Source: Hyphochytrium catenoides (lineage: Eukaryota > Sar > Hyphochytriomycetes > Hyphochytriales > Hyphochytriaceae). From it: a DNA stretch of 64,000 nucleotides. Below the pieces are notes generated by a model, which saw nothing but the letters and a program-made list of their open reading frames with translations, ran no database searches and was not told where the DNA came from. Within the stretch, counting starts at the first letter, position 1. Each line of letters starts with the position of its first letter. Shown piece after piece: positions 35,347 to 46,489 of the stretch. Where the stretch lies: contig FLMG01000941.1 in NCBI GenBank assembly GCA_900088475.1, positions 325,054-389,053 of the forward strand, given 5' to 3'. Both the position numbers and the translations under genes were made by a program.

Positions 35347-37819
35347 TTACTTTGGAAGGGCACCCTTTCTGCGCTTTCTACTTTCACTTTTCTCTAGGGC
35401 AGAGGTGTTCACTCTATGATTCATCTCCCCTGCCTCTGCCGCTCCGCTCTCTCCTACATCCTCACCCTTCCCATGGCTCAAGTCTGGTACATCATTCGCC
35501 ACGGAAAGAGCTAAAGCTTCTTCAAGCTTTGCTTTTAGAAGAGGAAGTTCACCAGCAAAGTGCAGGCTTTGAGGGAACAGTGGTCAGCCACGAAAAAGAA
35601 AGGAGAGCCAACCGGCCAAAGGCGTACCTATGTGCCCATCCTGCTCTGACTCCATAATAGGTTTTGAAGAGCTCACTAACCTTTTGATAGACAGCAGGTG
35701 TTAATGTCTTGCTGCTAGTCTGCAGAGTAGGAGATCGCGTCCTGGGTTAGAGTTGCTCTAAGTCAGCGGTCGAGATACAGTAAGACGAAGAGTAGAAAGA
35801 GGCATAAACGACCTTAAGCGATGGGTCAAGATCGCGGCAAGCGATCTGCCACATATGCGTATCTATAGGCACGCAGTCGTCCTGATCCAAAGAGAATAGA
35901 GCCACGCAGTCCGCTACTTTCCTACCGACACCTAGCACGGAGCATAATAAATGACTAGAGAAAACAAAGACTTTTTCGACTTTCTTTCGCTCTCTCACCG
36001 GGGAATTGAAGCAATTCCTCTTGCGCCTCTTGATGCGAACGTTTCCTCAAGCCCTCAAGGTAAACATCTCCTCCGAGTTCCTGTAAGGCATTAGGCAATA
36101 TCAATGTCTAGCTTTCGTTCCCTTTGCCTAGCTCCTCCCCGGAGCTTTCTTCTGTTGTGCGAGTCTTCACCTCACCTGTAGCCTCTGTGCTGTACCTATG
36201 ACATATTTCGCTCTATAACCCAGCCCAAGAGCCCTTAAATCTTCTTCTGAGGCTTGGGCCAGTGTCAGCGAGGCAGGAAAAGAGAAGTACTTGTCTCCGT
36301 CCCTTGTGGCCAACAAGAGTTCTCCATAATGGGCCCTTAAGCGGTCGATCATCAAAGTGATACGCTTGATGTTGTTGTTGGACGAGAGGATGAAGGAGAA
36401 GAGACATTCGCGTGGATTTTGCCTGTGTCATAATGATCTGGAATTAGAGACTGTCCAACTTATCACGGCACAGTGCTGACATAGCAGAGTCCATAGAGGA
36501 TGTCACAGCCAATGTAGAATGGCTTCCGAGACTCCATGAGACGAGAGTGAGCAGGGACGATGGCTCACAAGAGAATAGAATGGACCGGTCATAAGGCGTC
36601 AAAGGCAAGACTTATAGGTGTTTACCTGAGCACTCTGAGCCCGCATAGGTGTTTAGCCATTACCCCTATCCGGTCATTTCGAGCTCTCCACGTGTCTGTT
36701 GATCCAGGCACCGGATGCATAAGTATAATACGATCAGGAAGCGATGATACCGCAAAAGTTGACCACAAAAGAGTGACAACGAGAAGACTTCACCTCCAAA
36801 TTGCAAGGAAAGGGACACATGGTGAAGACAGCGCTCAGACAAAGAATGGTTTGGCCCTGGACCCCTTCACTTACCATAAATAGAGTCCCAGGGAGTCTGG
36901 CGTGTCAAGAGACGTCGCAGGAAATCAGACCAAGGACAGGAAGGTGGAGCATTGAAGAGGAAACGGTCGAAAGGATGCAGGACGTTACATTGAGAGATAA
37001 GAGAGTAGGGTAGAGAATGGAGAAGAAGTATAAAGAAGACGCTTCGTTGGGGACCAATGTTGAAAACTGTTCAGCACGGGGTGAAAGCAAGCACTTGTTG
37101 GATTGCGTGAGCAGAGCTGACCTCGGTTCTAAAAAAATCATGAACGCTCTCATGGATTCTGTTGAGCTCTAGAACACGGAAAAATGGGAGATGTCAAAGC
37201 TCTAGCCTTTGAGCATGTAAGAATCTAGCCAAGACTTTTTGAAGCAAGTAGGCACGCCGAAGGACACAAGAGAATGAGTCAGCAGATGATCATGTCATTG
37301 GCCGATCAAGGTAAAGAGGTCAACGAAAGGCGGAGTGTCCTTATGTGACCAGCATAAAGACACCCTTAGCAGGGAAGAGACCTCCAGCAGATGGATGGTC
37401 CACGCTGCTAGCAATTTACCCTGTTGATTCTTGAATCTTTCTGCGTTCAAAACTGAGAACTCGATCTTGGCGGAGTCCAGGCCAGTTCGGAGCCCTATAA
37501 CCGCCTTGTCAATCACTCCGACCCATTGTGCCGTGCTATCGAGTCCTCCTCGCCTCTTCCAGGAGAAGACCTGCCCATTCTGGAAGGTGACGTCACAATT
37601 TAGCGAGAGAGAGGGAGAGAGGAAGGACCATTGCGAATGTGAGAGAGAGGATAGAGGTCGCTTTATCATGCGTCGCATCCCAATCTCTTCTTCTTCTTCT
37701 TTTTCTTCTTTCTTATTGCGCTTTCTGCCCGGGTCTTTGGAGCCCGCCTCAGACTTCACCTCTCGTTCTGTTGCTTTTCCCGTTTTTGCCGGTCTTCTGG
37801 GCCGGAGAGCTCGAGACAT
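35347..37819 (-). CDS. OGG1: 8-oxoguanine DNA glycosylase / AP lyase
   Basis: Nine exons, complement(35347..35566, 35628..35719, 35813..35931, 35999..36080, 36176..36422, 36626..36695, 36875..36896, 37122..37168, 37420..37819), close to 432 residues. The enzyme removes 8-oxoguanine opposite cytosine and nicks the abasic site in base excision repair, in the nucleus and often in mitochondria. Seen in order: a basic N-terminal tail; the N-domain start (SLNCDVTFQNGQVFSWKRRG, QWVGVI); IYDTWRARN; ECLFSFILSSNNNIKRIT with the family SNNN signature; the helix-hairpin-helix FPGVGRKVADC with catalytic Lys294; PIDTHMW with Asp313, 19 residues after the lysine as in human OGG1; and YGVRAGWAHSLHFAGELP. The C-terminus is an extra tail of about 55 residues ending in a basic KSESRKRRK cluster, probably a nuclear signal. 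One exon is only 22 nt, and the shortest intron is 61 nt. Confidence 0.93.
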
Positions 37820-38284
37820 TCCCGAAAGGTGTCGGGGCTTTGTTGAGCTAAACTAGAAAGACGTGAACTCAAGCAGATGGCCAGATGGCAGGAAGGCAGA
37901 AGAGGAGGACGCGGTAAGGAGGAGCCTGAATGAAGGCTCTTCAGCTACTCATGTGCACCCCTAGTCAAGCTTGAAAGGCACTTGTCGCTGATGCTCTGAT
38001 AATCTGCTCCTTGCTTCCACCAGCGCGGGAGACTGAAGTCCTGAACTCTCCTACGTTGCGCGCTCTAACTTTACCAGGGCAACGCTTGTCGACCCCAGAT
38101 TCTACCGGGCTCTCTGGTGCGTGACCAGTTGGGGAAGGGCTAGAAGTATAGCAGGGAGAAGAAGACACCAAGGAAGGAGGAAGCACTAGCAGGCACCAGT
38201 AGTGGCAGCACGCCCTAAGAATAAATACCCTTAAACAAGTGATGATGAAGGACGAGAACAGCACTGTGACGGTGGGGCTTGGCC

Positions 38285-38308
38285 GCTGCTGCTGCTGCTG
38301 CTGCTGCT
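38285..38308. repeat. (GCT)8 triplet repeat
   Basis: Eight pure GCT units lie in the OGG1-CFAP43 intergenic region. They are not in any believable coding frame. Confidence 0.95.
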
Positions 38309-39574
38309 CCAAGACCTACCTCTATTAGCTCCTACCGCTCGGTGATGATGCGATGATGGGATGATGGTGGGGGAGAGGGTGAGGGGAATCCGCTAACGGC
38401 CCCTGGTCTGAACTTGTTTCTTTGTTTGCACTGCATAATAGAGGGAGTTTAAGCCTCTTCTTTCTTCTAATCAGCAGCAGCCTTGATGATATTAAGGCAG
38501 AGCTCTTATTGTTGGCGGCCGGTGGTACTATCATCTTCTTCTTCGGAGAGTCTCGATATCTTCTTCTTCTGGGATGAGAACAAGAAGCTTTGGAAGGCCA
38601 GGTGGTGATTGATGGAGTGCCCTAGCACTCGTAGGAAAACCTACTACTACTACCTACTTGCTTGCCAAAGTAATCACGACGATAGAAGAAGAGCGAGGGG
38701 GGCAACAACGACAACGTGGTGCGTGGTGATGAAGCTTTTCTACCCTTCGCACCCCTAGTAGAAAGCCAACGCAGACGGAAGAATTGGGTTGCACCCCATC
38801 AAGTTTATAACTTTCACGTAGTCATTGCCCTCTCTCGTGGCTTGGACAACCTAGGTCTTCCTCTTACCGGGTGCTATAGCTAGGAGGAGCGAGCGCCGCA
38901 GCACTCCTCCATCATCACCTGACCCTCCACCACGAGCTTATTCTTTCTTATCCCAGATATCATCGGGACTCACCGACGACGAAGAAGATAGGGCGGCCAA
39001 CAAACAGCTCTGCATTGTACTTTCAAAAAGAGCAGCATGAACAGCAGCAATAGATACTAGAAGAGAGGAGGGTCCTCATAGGGGATCATCGCTGCTTGGC
39101 TTTCCCGCTGCTTCTTGCCCTTGTCGGCCACTCTATCCTCCTCCCTCCTTGCTGTATGTTGTTGGCTTCTTTTGTTGTGTATCAATCGTCCTGTCACCGA
39201 GGAGAGAAGCATCACCATCGAGCTCATCCACTGTTATAGATGATGGAGGATTCAACGCCACGGCGGGCTTTGTTGGCTCGCTTTTTTGTAGATAGATTTG
39301 TCGACAAAAAGGGTAGTGGCAATTCAAGTCTCCGGCTGGCCGTCTGTTACTGATAGATGGCACTAGCAACTGTTTGCCGGGCGGGACTTCACGCGCCACC
39401 ATCATCAACGCGACTACTGCTATTAGTAGCATAGTAAGTTCACTGTTGCTCTCTTCTAAATAAAGGCATTGTCGACGAATCCTCCTCCTTAGCACTATGT
39501 CGACAAATGAAGAAGATGGAAAGACTTCTTTGGGGTCGAGGGGCCAGCTACTGGGTAACGAGAAGGATGATCAC

Positions 39575-39595
39575 CTGCTGCTGCTGCTGCTGCTG
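39575..39595. repeat. (CTG)7 triplet repeat
   Basis: Seven pure CTG units lie in the same intergenic region, about 1.3 kb from the (GCT)8 run. Confidence 0.95.
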
Positions 39596-40041
39596 ATGGT
39601 GCACTGACGAGGATGCGTTGAGTCTTCTTCTTCTTCTCTGATCGGTCTGCTGCTGCTTCATCATTTCCTATCATGATGAGCCGCTTAGTATTCCTTAGCA
39701 CCTTGCTGGGATTTTAATCCTGGAGGAGTACTGGTGTCCCTTCTAGATCTGTACGGTACAGGATGGATCTAGCTTGTTGGGCATTTTAACGCCATTTATT
39801 CACAATCCCAACAAGATTCATCATGCTGGAGCTGAAGAGCCGTTTTCCCATTGAGGCGAAGCGGCACAGCCTGAATGGCCCCCCTCCTTCCCTTCTCTGT
39901 CCTTTCTCCTCCTCTGTCCTTCTTGCAGCACTGCCTCCTCTCCGAACTCGCTCTCTCTCTCTCTTGCCTCGCTCTCTAATGTCTCTCTCTTTTCCATTCT
40001 CTTCCTAACTGCTCCGTTGTTTGGTCCTCTCAACAACTCGA

Positions 40042-40069
40042 CTCTCTCTCCCTCTCTCTCTCTCTCTCT
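40042..40069. repeat. (CT)n microsatellite
   Basis: A 28-bp CT run with one CC interruption lies about 350 bp upstream of the CFAP43-like start codon. Confidence 0.9.
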
Positions 40070-40424
40070 GATGAGATCTATCTGGCAGCGGCCCACTTAC
40101 TCGTCCCCTCCTCATCCTTCAACTTTACTACGCCAGGGTAGTTGAATCTGTTGTCTCTCTATATTCTCACTCCATCATCCTGGGCAATCATTCACTCATC
40201 TGAAGGACGCGTCACCCTACATTGGTATGGTGTTGTCCTGAAGATATCTAGCTTTAGTTACCTCTTCTACCATCCATCAGGATGAACTGGGCTCATAGAC
40301 AGCTAATAATGCTCATTCTGTCTTGATATTCCGAGGAGCAGTAAGTTCTGTCTGAGGAGTGAGGAGCAGGCTAAGAAGGTCAAACCACGGGAGCGCTAAC
40401 TACATCCAGATCCATTGACGTACG

Positions 40425-43400
40425 ATGGAGGGCAAAGCAATGCACAAAATGCAGCTGAAGACCTCCTTGGCGGTCGATCCTAGCATATTGACTGCAGTTG
40501 AGGAGGGAAAGTATGCACTCGCATGCGGGAACATTATCAAGTTTTGCATGGTTGAAAGCGAGTATGGAGTCGCTGAGGAGAGCTTTGCTGCGCCGCATAC
40601 TATTACGCAAGGTCCGTTTAACCTATGAGTCCAGAGGCACTAGCACCACATCCACCTTTCTTTTCTTTCCCTATTATCACTCCGGCAAGAGCATCTCATC
40701 CACCTCGTCCTTGTTCTCTCCTATCGATCGTCCTTCTATCTTTTAGCAACACTGATCCTCCATGCTTGCTTAGCCATTGACTGCCCTAGTCAAGTTGAAT
40801 CCGCACTTCTTCTGTGTCGGGTTTCCTTCCTGCCTTCTTGGTGTACTTTGGTCGCACTTACCTCACAAGCTCTTTGTCCCTTGTTCTCTGCCTTGTCATG
40901 TTCGCTTTTCCTGACCACAAGCGATTACATTCATTAAATCCTTCAAGCTCTTCCTGCTCCGAGTCCCTTCTCTCGGGTGGATTAGTATTTGCCTCTACTG
41001 GTCTAAGTCAGCTCCCTCTTTACTGCCTGCAGGCGTCTCAGCCATGAGTTGTGCAACTTATTCCACGCAGATGATAGCTATCTCCCCTCGTGGTGGAGAT
41101 GGAGAGATTGCATTGTTTGACTCTCAAGGGGTAAGTTCGGCAAGGCAGTCTTTGATGTCCCGGCGCTGCCCTACATAGGTTCACTTCCCAAATGATGCAA
41201 TGTTGTCTCTTTCTTTGACATAAGAACCTCAATATCTGGTACTCACCTTCCGGGTTCTCTCACGCTTTCCTATATCCTCCTACCCTGGGTTTACCAAGGC
41301 TCTGATGCACAAGCTTCCAGCTGTCAGTGGCAGCAGCACATCGGACTACTCCAGTCTTGCTTTCTCGGAGTGTGGGCGATTACTCCTTGCCATATCAAGA
41401 CAGCAGGCCAATAAGGTAACTCTGAGAACGACGCAATCGGAAAAGCGCATCACAATTATTGGCACTAGATGAGAACTGATCACTGCTAAGGCTTAGTGCC
41501 AAAGCGTGAAGGGGCTTTCTAACATGTGGACTAGGAAGTAAAAGATTGTCCGCTTGATATCAAGACTGTTGGAATAGTTAAAGGGAGAGGAATAGCACGA
41601 GAAGATGGAAGAGGAGTAGGAGACAACAAGCTGATACGACTTCTTCGTAGCTAACTCTGCTTCCTTTGTCCCTGACTGCGTTTTCTTACTCCGTTCTATC
41701 CGCCTTCTATCCGCCACCTCGTTCTCTGCCTTCGCTACCGACCTACCCTTTCTTCAAACAGCTCTATCTGTGGGACACTGTCAGTCTTAAGCCTGTGCAG
41801 GGCTCTTCCTGCCTGACGTTCTCCAGAGACATCAATGCTGCCTCATTCTCTCCTTTCGATGTACACGTTATGGTGGCTTTCAGCAGTCATTCATCCTATC
41901 ACATTTCTGTGCATTCAGGCTGTGATGGTAAGAATAGCCGCGACAGGAGTTCATATCTTCCTATCTCACACTCTCTGTCTCCTCTTCCCATTGGTTTTTG
42001 TGGCTCCCTACTACTTTCCTATACAGAACTCTTCTGTGGTCTTCTTCTATGGACCTCTCATCGGTTAACCCTCTTGCGCGCTGCGCGACTTACACGCAGT
42101 GGCTGACTCTCCTCTGTCTTCTTAGGCTCATATTTTGCGGAGATAACGGACCTTTCGGAGCTGGATCATAAATCCAGACAGAACGTCGGCGGTGAGCATT
42201 CTACGATTGTCATTGACGGTACTTTTGACCCACCCGAAGAGACAAAACAGCCTCTGAAGGCAGAGAAAGCCATCGAAAGAATGAGAGATAGAGAGGGCTC
42301 TGAGCCTCTTCCATCGTCTCCTTTTGCTGACATCATGGCGCACTGTTGGTGTGACCCCTCGCGGCTGGTGCTCGGTAAGAATATTATTGTCTTTGTCTCC
42401 TCTTGGATATCGATAGCAGCATGATGATTGTATCATCTCTCCTCTCTCGTTCTCCGCCCCAGTGTTCTTAATCTAACAGTAGTTCTGATGACGTTTACTC
42501 TGTACCTGTGGCTTACTCTAAAATTGACGACTGCGATGCTTCTTGTGTCTCATTAAGGTCGGAGGGACGGGACTTTGATGCGTGTGGACACTACCTCTCG
42601 GACCATAGAGAGGGAGATCAAGTTGATAGATCTTCATGGAAAACCCATCACGGCTCTGTCACTCTTCCTCACACCTGATTTCTTTATGGGTCTCTTCTCT
42701 GATGGCTGCGTGAGGTGGCTCTCGGCTGACCTTGGCGTAGAATTTCAGCTATCTCTTCCTCTCTCAACTAGCTTGTCTACAGCCACTATCCGGTCCTCCT
42801 CTCCCGTCTCTCCTTCTGCAGCTTCACCCATTCCGCTTCGACCTCCTCTGTCTTCCCGGGGAGCGCTTTACCCTTCAAGAACCAAGATGGTAGTGCTCAC
42901 AGAAGAAGGAACTGTGGTGGACGTCCTATGTTCCCCTCAGGGAAAGCTTGATCCAGCCAACATCGAAGAGGAAGACATACAGGTTTAATAGCTGGGACCC
43001 CCTGCGGGAATAAGCTGTTTCGTTACTATTCTTCTTGACCGTACCGCGCTTACTATCGATCGAACTTTCACTCATGCCTAAGCAGAGATCCTCCCTCGCC
43101 TCCTGCTTGCCCCAAGTAGACCTCATGGTGCTGTTATTGTTGACGGCCTTTGCTTCGTTCTCTGCAGGCCCCGCCTATCCTCGTGCCGAGCATCACAGTA
43201 TTACAAAGGCACGACGTGTCCGCCTTAACTTCGCTGACTGCAATCCCAGTCTCTTCGACACCGCTCATTGTCACTCCTGCCTTGGCTCCTTCGTGTCTGA
43301 AGCTCCACCCTCCAGAAGAACTTGCTAGCCTTCAAGTTATGAGGGTTGGGACAGAGCCGCCTGAACACGAAGGACGGGGTCAGGCGTTGGCGGTGGCCTC

Positions 43401-46132
43401 AAGGTCCATATGTTATCACCCTTACTCTTACTTCCACCCCTGGCTTTGTCTTGCTTGATCCTTGGTCTATTATACTACGTCTCAGCGGCTACTGCTCTCT
43501 TTCGTCATCGCAAGACGTGTATCTGTTCACTAAGTCAGACGACCCTTATCGTACGCTGGTTCTCTCCTTTGGCTTTCCGCCTCCTTCTCTGTGTGTCTGA
43601 CAACAATATTGCATTGCGCCTTGATAGGCATGAAGGCATTCCTTTGGTGGCGTCCTCAAATTTGAGAGGAGATGTCTCCATTTGCTTCATCACTGCCAGC
43701 GATGATGAAGAAGGGGCGAACAGGGACGCAGTTGGAAAGGCAAAGGAGGAACAGGGCCAAGCCTACTATAACCTCTCTGTCCTAAAGCACTTTTCGAGAC
43801 TAACTCCGAGGCCCATACCTCTTCTACGTTTTCATCCTACATCCCTGTACGTGAGAGAAGTGACAAAGCTCTGTCTTTTGCTAATGCCGTCGGCGTTTTA
43901 GAGGCTCTCAGCTCCAGTTCGATATCGTCTTCACGGCTGCAATCTCTGTCATTGTCACCTTACGACCCTTCAGGCCACCATACCTACTGCACAAATTCTC
44001 TTTCCTTCTCGGTCTCTTTCGTCGTTTGTCCATCATTTCTGTATCCTTTTCTCTCTCGTCTTACTCTCTCTCGCTTGTCAAAGTACTTACAGCTCCTCGG
44101 CCTGACCTCTTCTCTTCTTTCGAACACGGACTAGCCTGCTAGCCGCTTGTGACATCGAAGGCAATATTGCGGTTATTGATGTCAACCCTGCGACAGAAAT
44201 GAGGGTACGAAGGCTGATGTGTCCTTGTTGAGCGTCTTCTTTTCTACAGTTGATATACGTTCCTGCTTTCTTCACCTTCTCTAGGTCATTGCCTTTGGAA
44301 GACTTGACAGAGAAGAAGAGGACTTGGTTGTCGCTCTAGAGTGGACCAAGCACAACCTGGTCCTCTGTACGGTCTCCCTCTCTTCTACCAGGCAGGGGCA
44401 AGGAGAGAGTGGGGACAGAGGCGAAGACTATGGTGAAAAGAAAGGACCCATCTCTCGTATCTACTGCATGCCCATTGACTGCTCAACTGGCACCCTTGAG
44501 AACCAAGAGCATCCACAGGCTCTTCCCTTCTCTGGTCGCGCGCCGGCATTAGAGCTCGAGGGAAGCGTTGTCACTTCCGCTGTGTCTATCTCTTCCTGGG
44601 ACCTCCTCTTGTCGCTCGCCCACTCCCCTAATATTCTTAGAGTCCGCTTAGATCCTGCCAAGAACTCAGGCTCCTTAGCCTCCACCCTATCTTCCTCCCA
44701 CCCGCTTGGGGTCTCTCAGATGGCCGCAGCTGCTCTCTTTGAGGAAGAGGATGAGACTGAGGAAGGAAGTGGAGCGGAGGGTAAAGGAGACAGTAGTACA
44801 ACTAATGGAGACCGAAGAGTGACAGCTGGCCCAGTCATTGTGCTAGCGACAGGAGGTGTTGATGGCTCCGTTGGCTTGTGGGAAGCTTCTGGACGGAATG
44901 AGCTCAAGGAGGTCTCTTTTCTACCCTTCTCTCTCTCTCTCTCTCTCTCTCTTTTTCTCTTCTATTCTTTCGCTGCTGCTCTCTCTTTCTCCCCCTTCGT
45001 CATCCTCCGTTCTCTTCGAATTGCCTTCCTCTAAAGGTCCCTGTTCCCAGCAGTGGGGAATTAGATTTCTTAATATTTTGACCGCAGGGCATCTCCATCG
45101 GCCCGTCTCCTGTACCTGTTGGCCATTGCCTTCATTCTTCCTTCAGCTTACTATTTCTCTCCCTCGTCTTTGGCGCCTCAATTCCCTCATGCCTTATTCT
45201 CTCTCCCCTCTCTCTCTCACGCTACTTGTTACCCTCTCTTGCATGTACTAGGTGGCTCGTGTCCATCACCAATATGGACCGATCCTCTCCCTTCACTTCC
45301 TATCAAAGGGCTCTCGTCCCATTCTCTCTTCCTCCTCTTTGAAGGCGGGTACTCTCACCTACTCTCTACCCACCCTAAGAGAGAGAGGAGAGACGGAAGA
45401 AAGGGAGAAAGAGCTAAGAGAAGTCATTGCCAGCTTTGCAAAGAAGGCTAAATCCGCGGCTTCTTCCCCGTCATCTGCGCTCTCTCCTCCTCACGCCGCG
45501 GGGTTGCTGGCATCTCCGAACTCTTCCCTCTCACCAGTGGCATCAGCAGCCAAATCTCAATCTCCCTCTTCCGCTTCTCAACCGGCTCTTGCCTTCGGGC
45601 ACATCTCTGGCCTTCAGACGGATACGTTACTTGCGCCGTCATCCCACTTGGAAGAGCTGGCGCTGCAGGAGAAGAGGAGGACGGAGGATCCTTCCGTGGA
45701 AGAGGAAAAGAAGACGAAGAGAGAGAAGGTGGCGGTTCTTAGTAAGCGTCTGCAGGAGTTAAAGAACAGTCCTGTGGGGCTCTCTCCTGAAGAAACCACT
45801 ATCTGCTCTGACCTTTGTCAGAAGAGACAGGCTGAGATAGAAATGGAAAAGAGAAGAGTTCGAGAAAAGAAGTACCATGAAATTGCGGAGAAGGAGGTGG
45901 TCAGCAGCAGAATGAAGGAGCAGGTACACTGCCGACGGGTTCTGCTCCACTCTTTCTCTCATTCTTCTTCTGGGTTTGTCTCCTCTCTTTCTTTTTCTCG
46001 GCTTTCTAAGAAAATGTCCGGTCTCTCAGCAGACACAAGCCTTACCGCCTGTGCAAGTGCTTCTCCTTAGTTTTTCTCTCTCCTCTCCCCTCTCTCTCCC
46101 TTCTTCTCTTTCTCCCGTCTCCCTTCTTCTTA

Positions 46133-46166
<34 letters not shown>

Positions 46167-46458
46167 CTCTTCTTTTCCTGTACGTCATCCACTGTCTTCG
46201 TCAGTTCTATGACACGATGGAGGATAAGGAGGATGTGCTGATGGGCATCAATCGTGATGTGCTGATCAAAAACTTTATCCTTCCGAAGAAAACTCCAAAG
46301 GAGAAACGAGCTTTGGAGATAGTGAGAACTTTGACAACGGTAGGTCCATGTTATTCGGGCCCTTGCCTTAGGTTGCGCGCCACATTCACCTTTTCCACTT
46401 TTTGCCTTCCTGTTTGCTTGCTCTCTCTCCTCTCCCTCTCTCCTTCTCCTCTCTCTTC

Positions 46459-46489
<31 letters not shown>

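Larger units (their letters stand above)
37820..40424. other. Long divergent intergenic region with CTG repeats
   Basis: A stretch of 2.6 kb lies between the starts of OGG1 (minus) and the CFAP43-like gene (plus). It contains two pure CTG/GCT runs and a CT run, listed separately, and many short GAT/CTT/CTA triplet clusters. No open frame has family features or good splice sites. It should hold both promoters. A non-coding transcript is possible but not shown. Confidence 0.45.

Noticed and set aside
37295-37410. Continuation of the first OGG1 open frame past 37420
   Set aside because: It reads through a GTAAAT donor. The conserved N-domain continues in the 47-nt and 22-nt exons downstream, which fit the family.
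39133-39495. A 120-residue minus-strand open frame in the OGG1-CFAP43 gap
   Set aside because: Its composition follows the local triplet repeats and it has no domain, partner exon or conserved motif. It could be chance.
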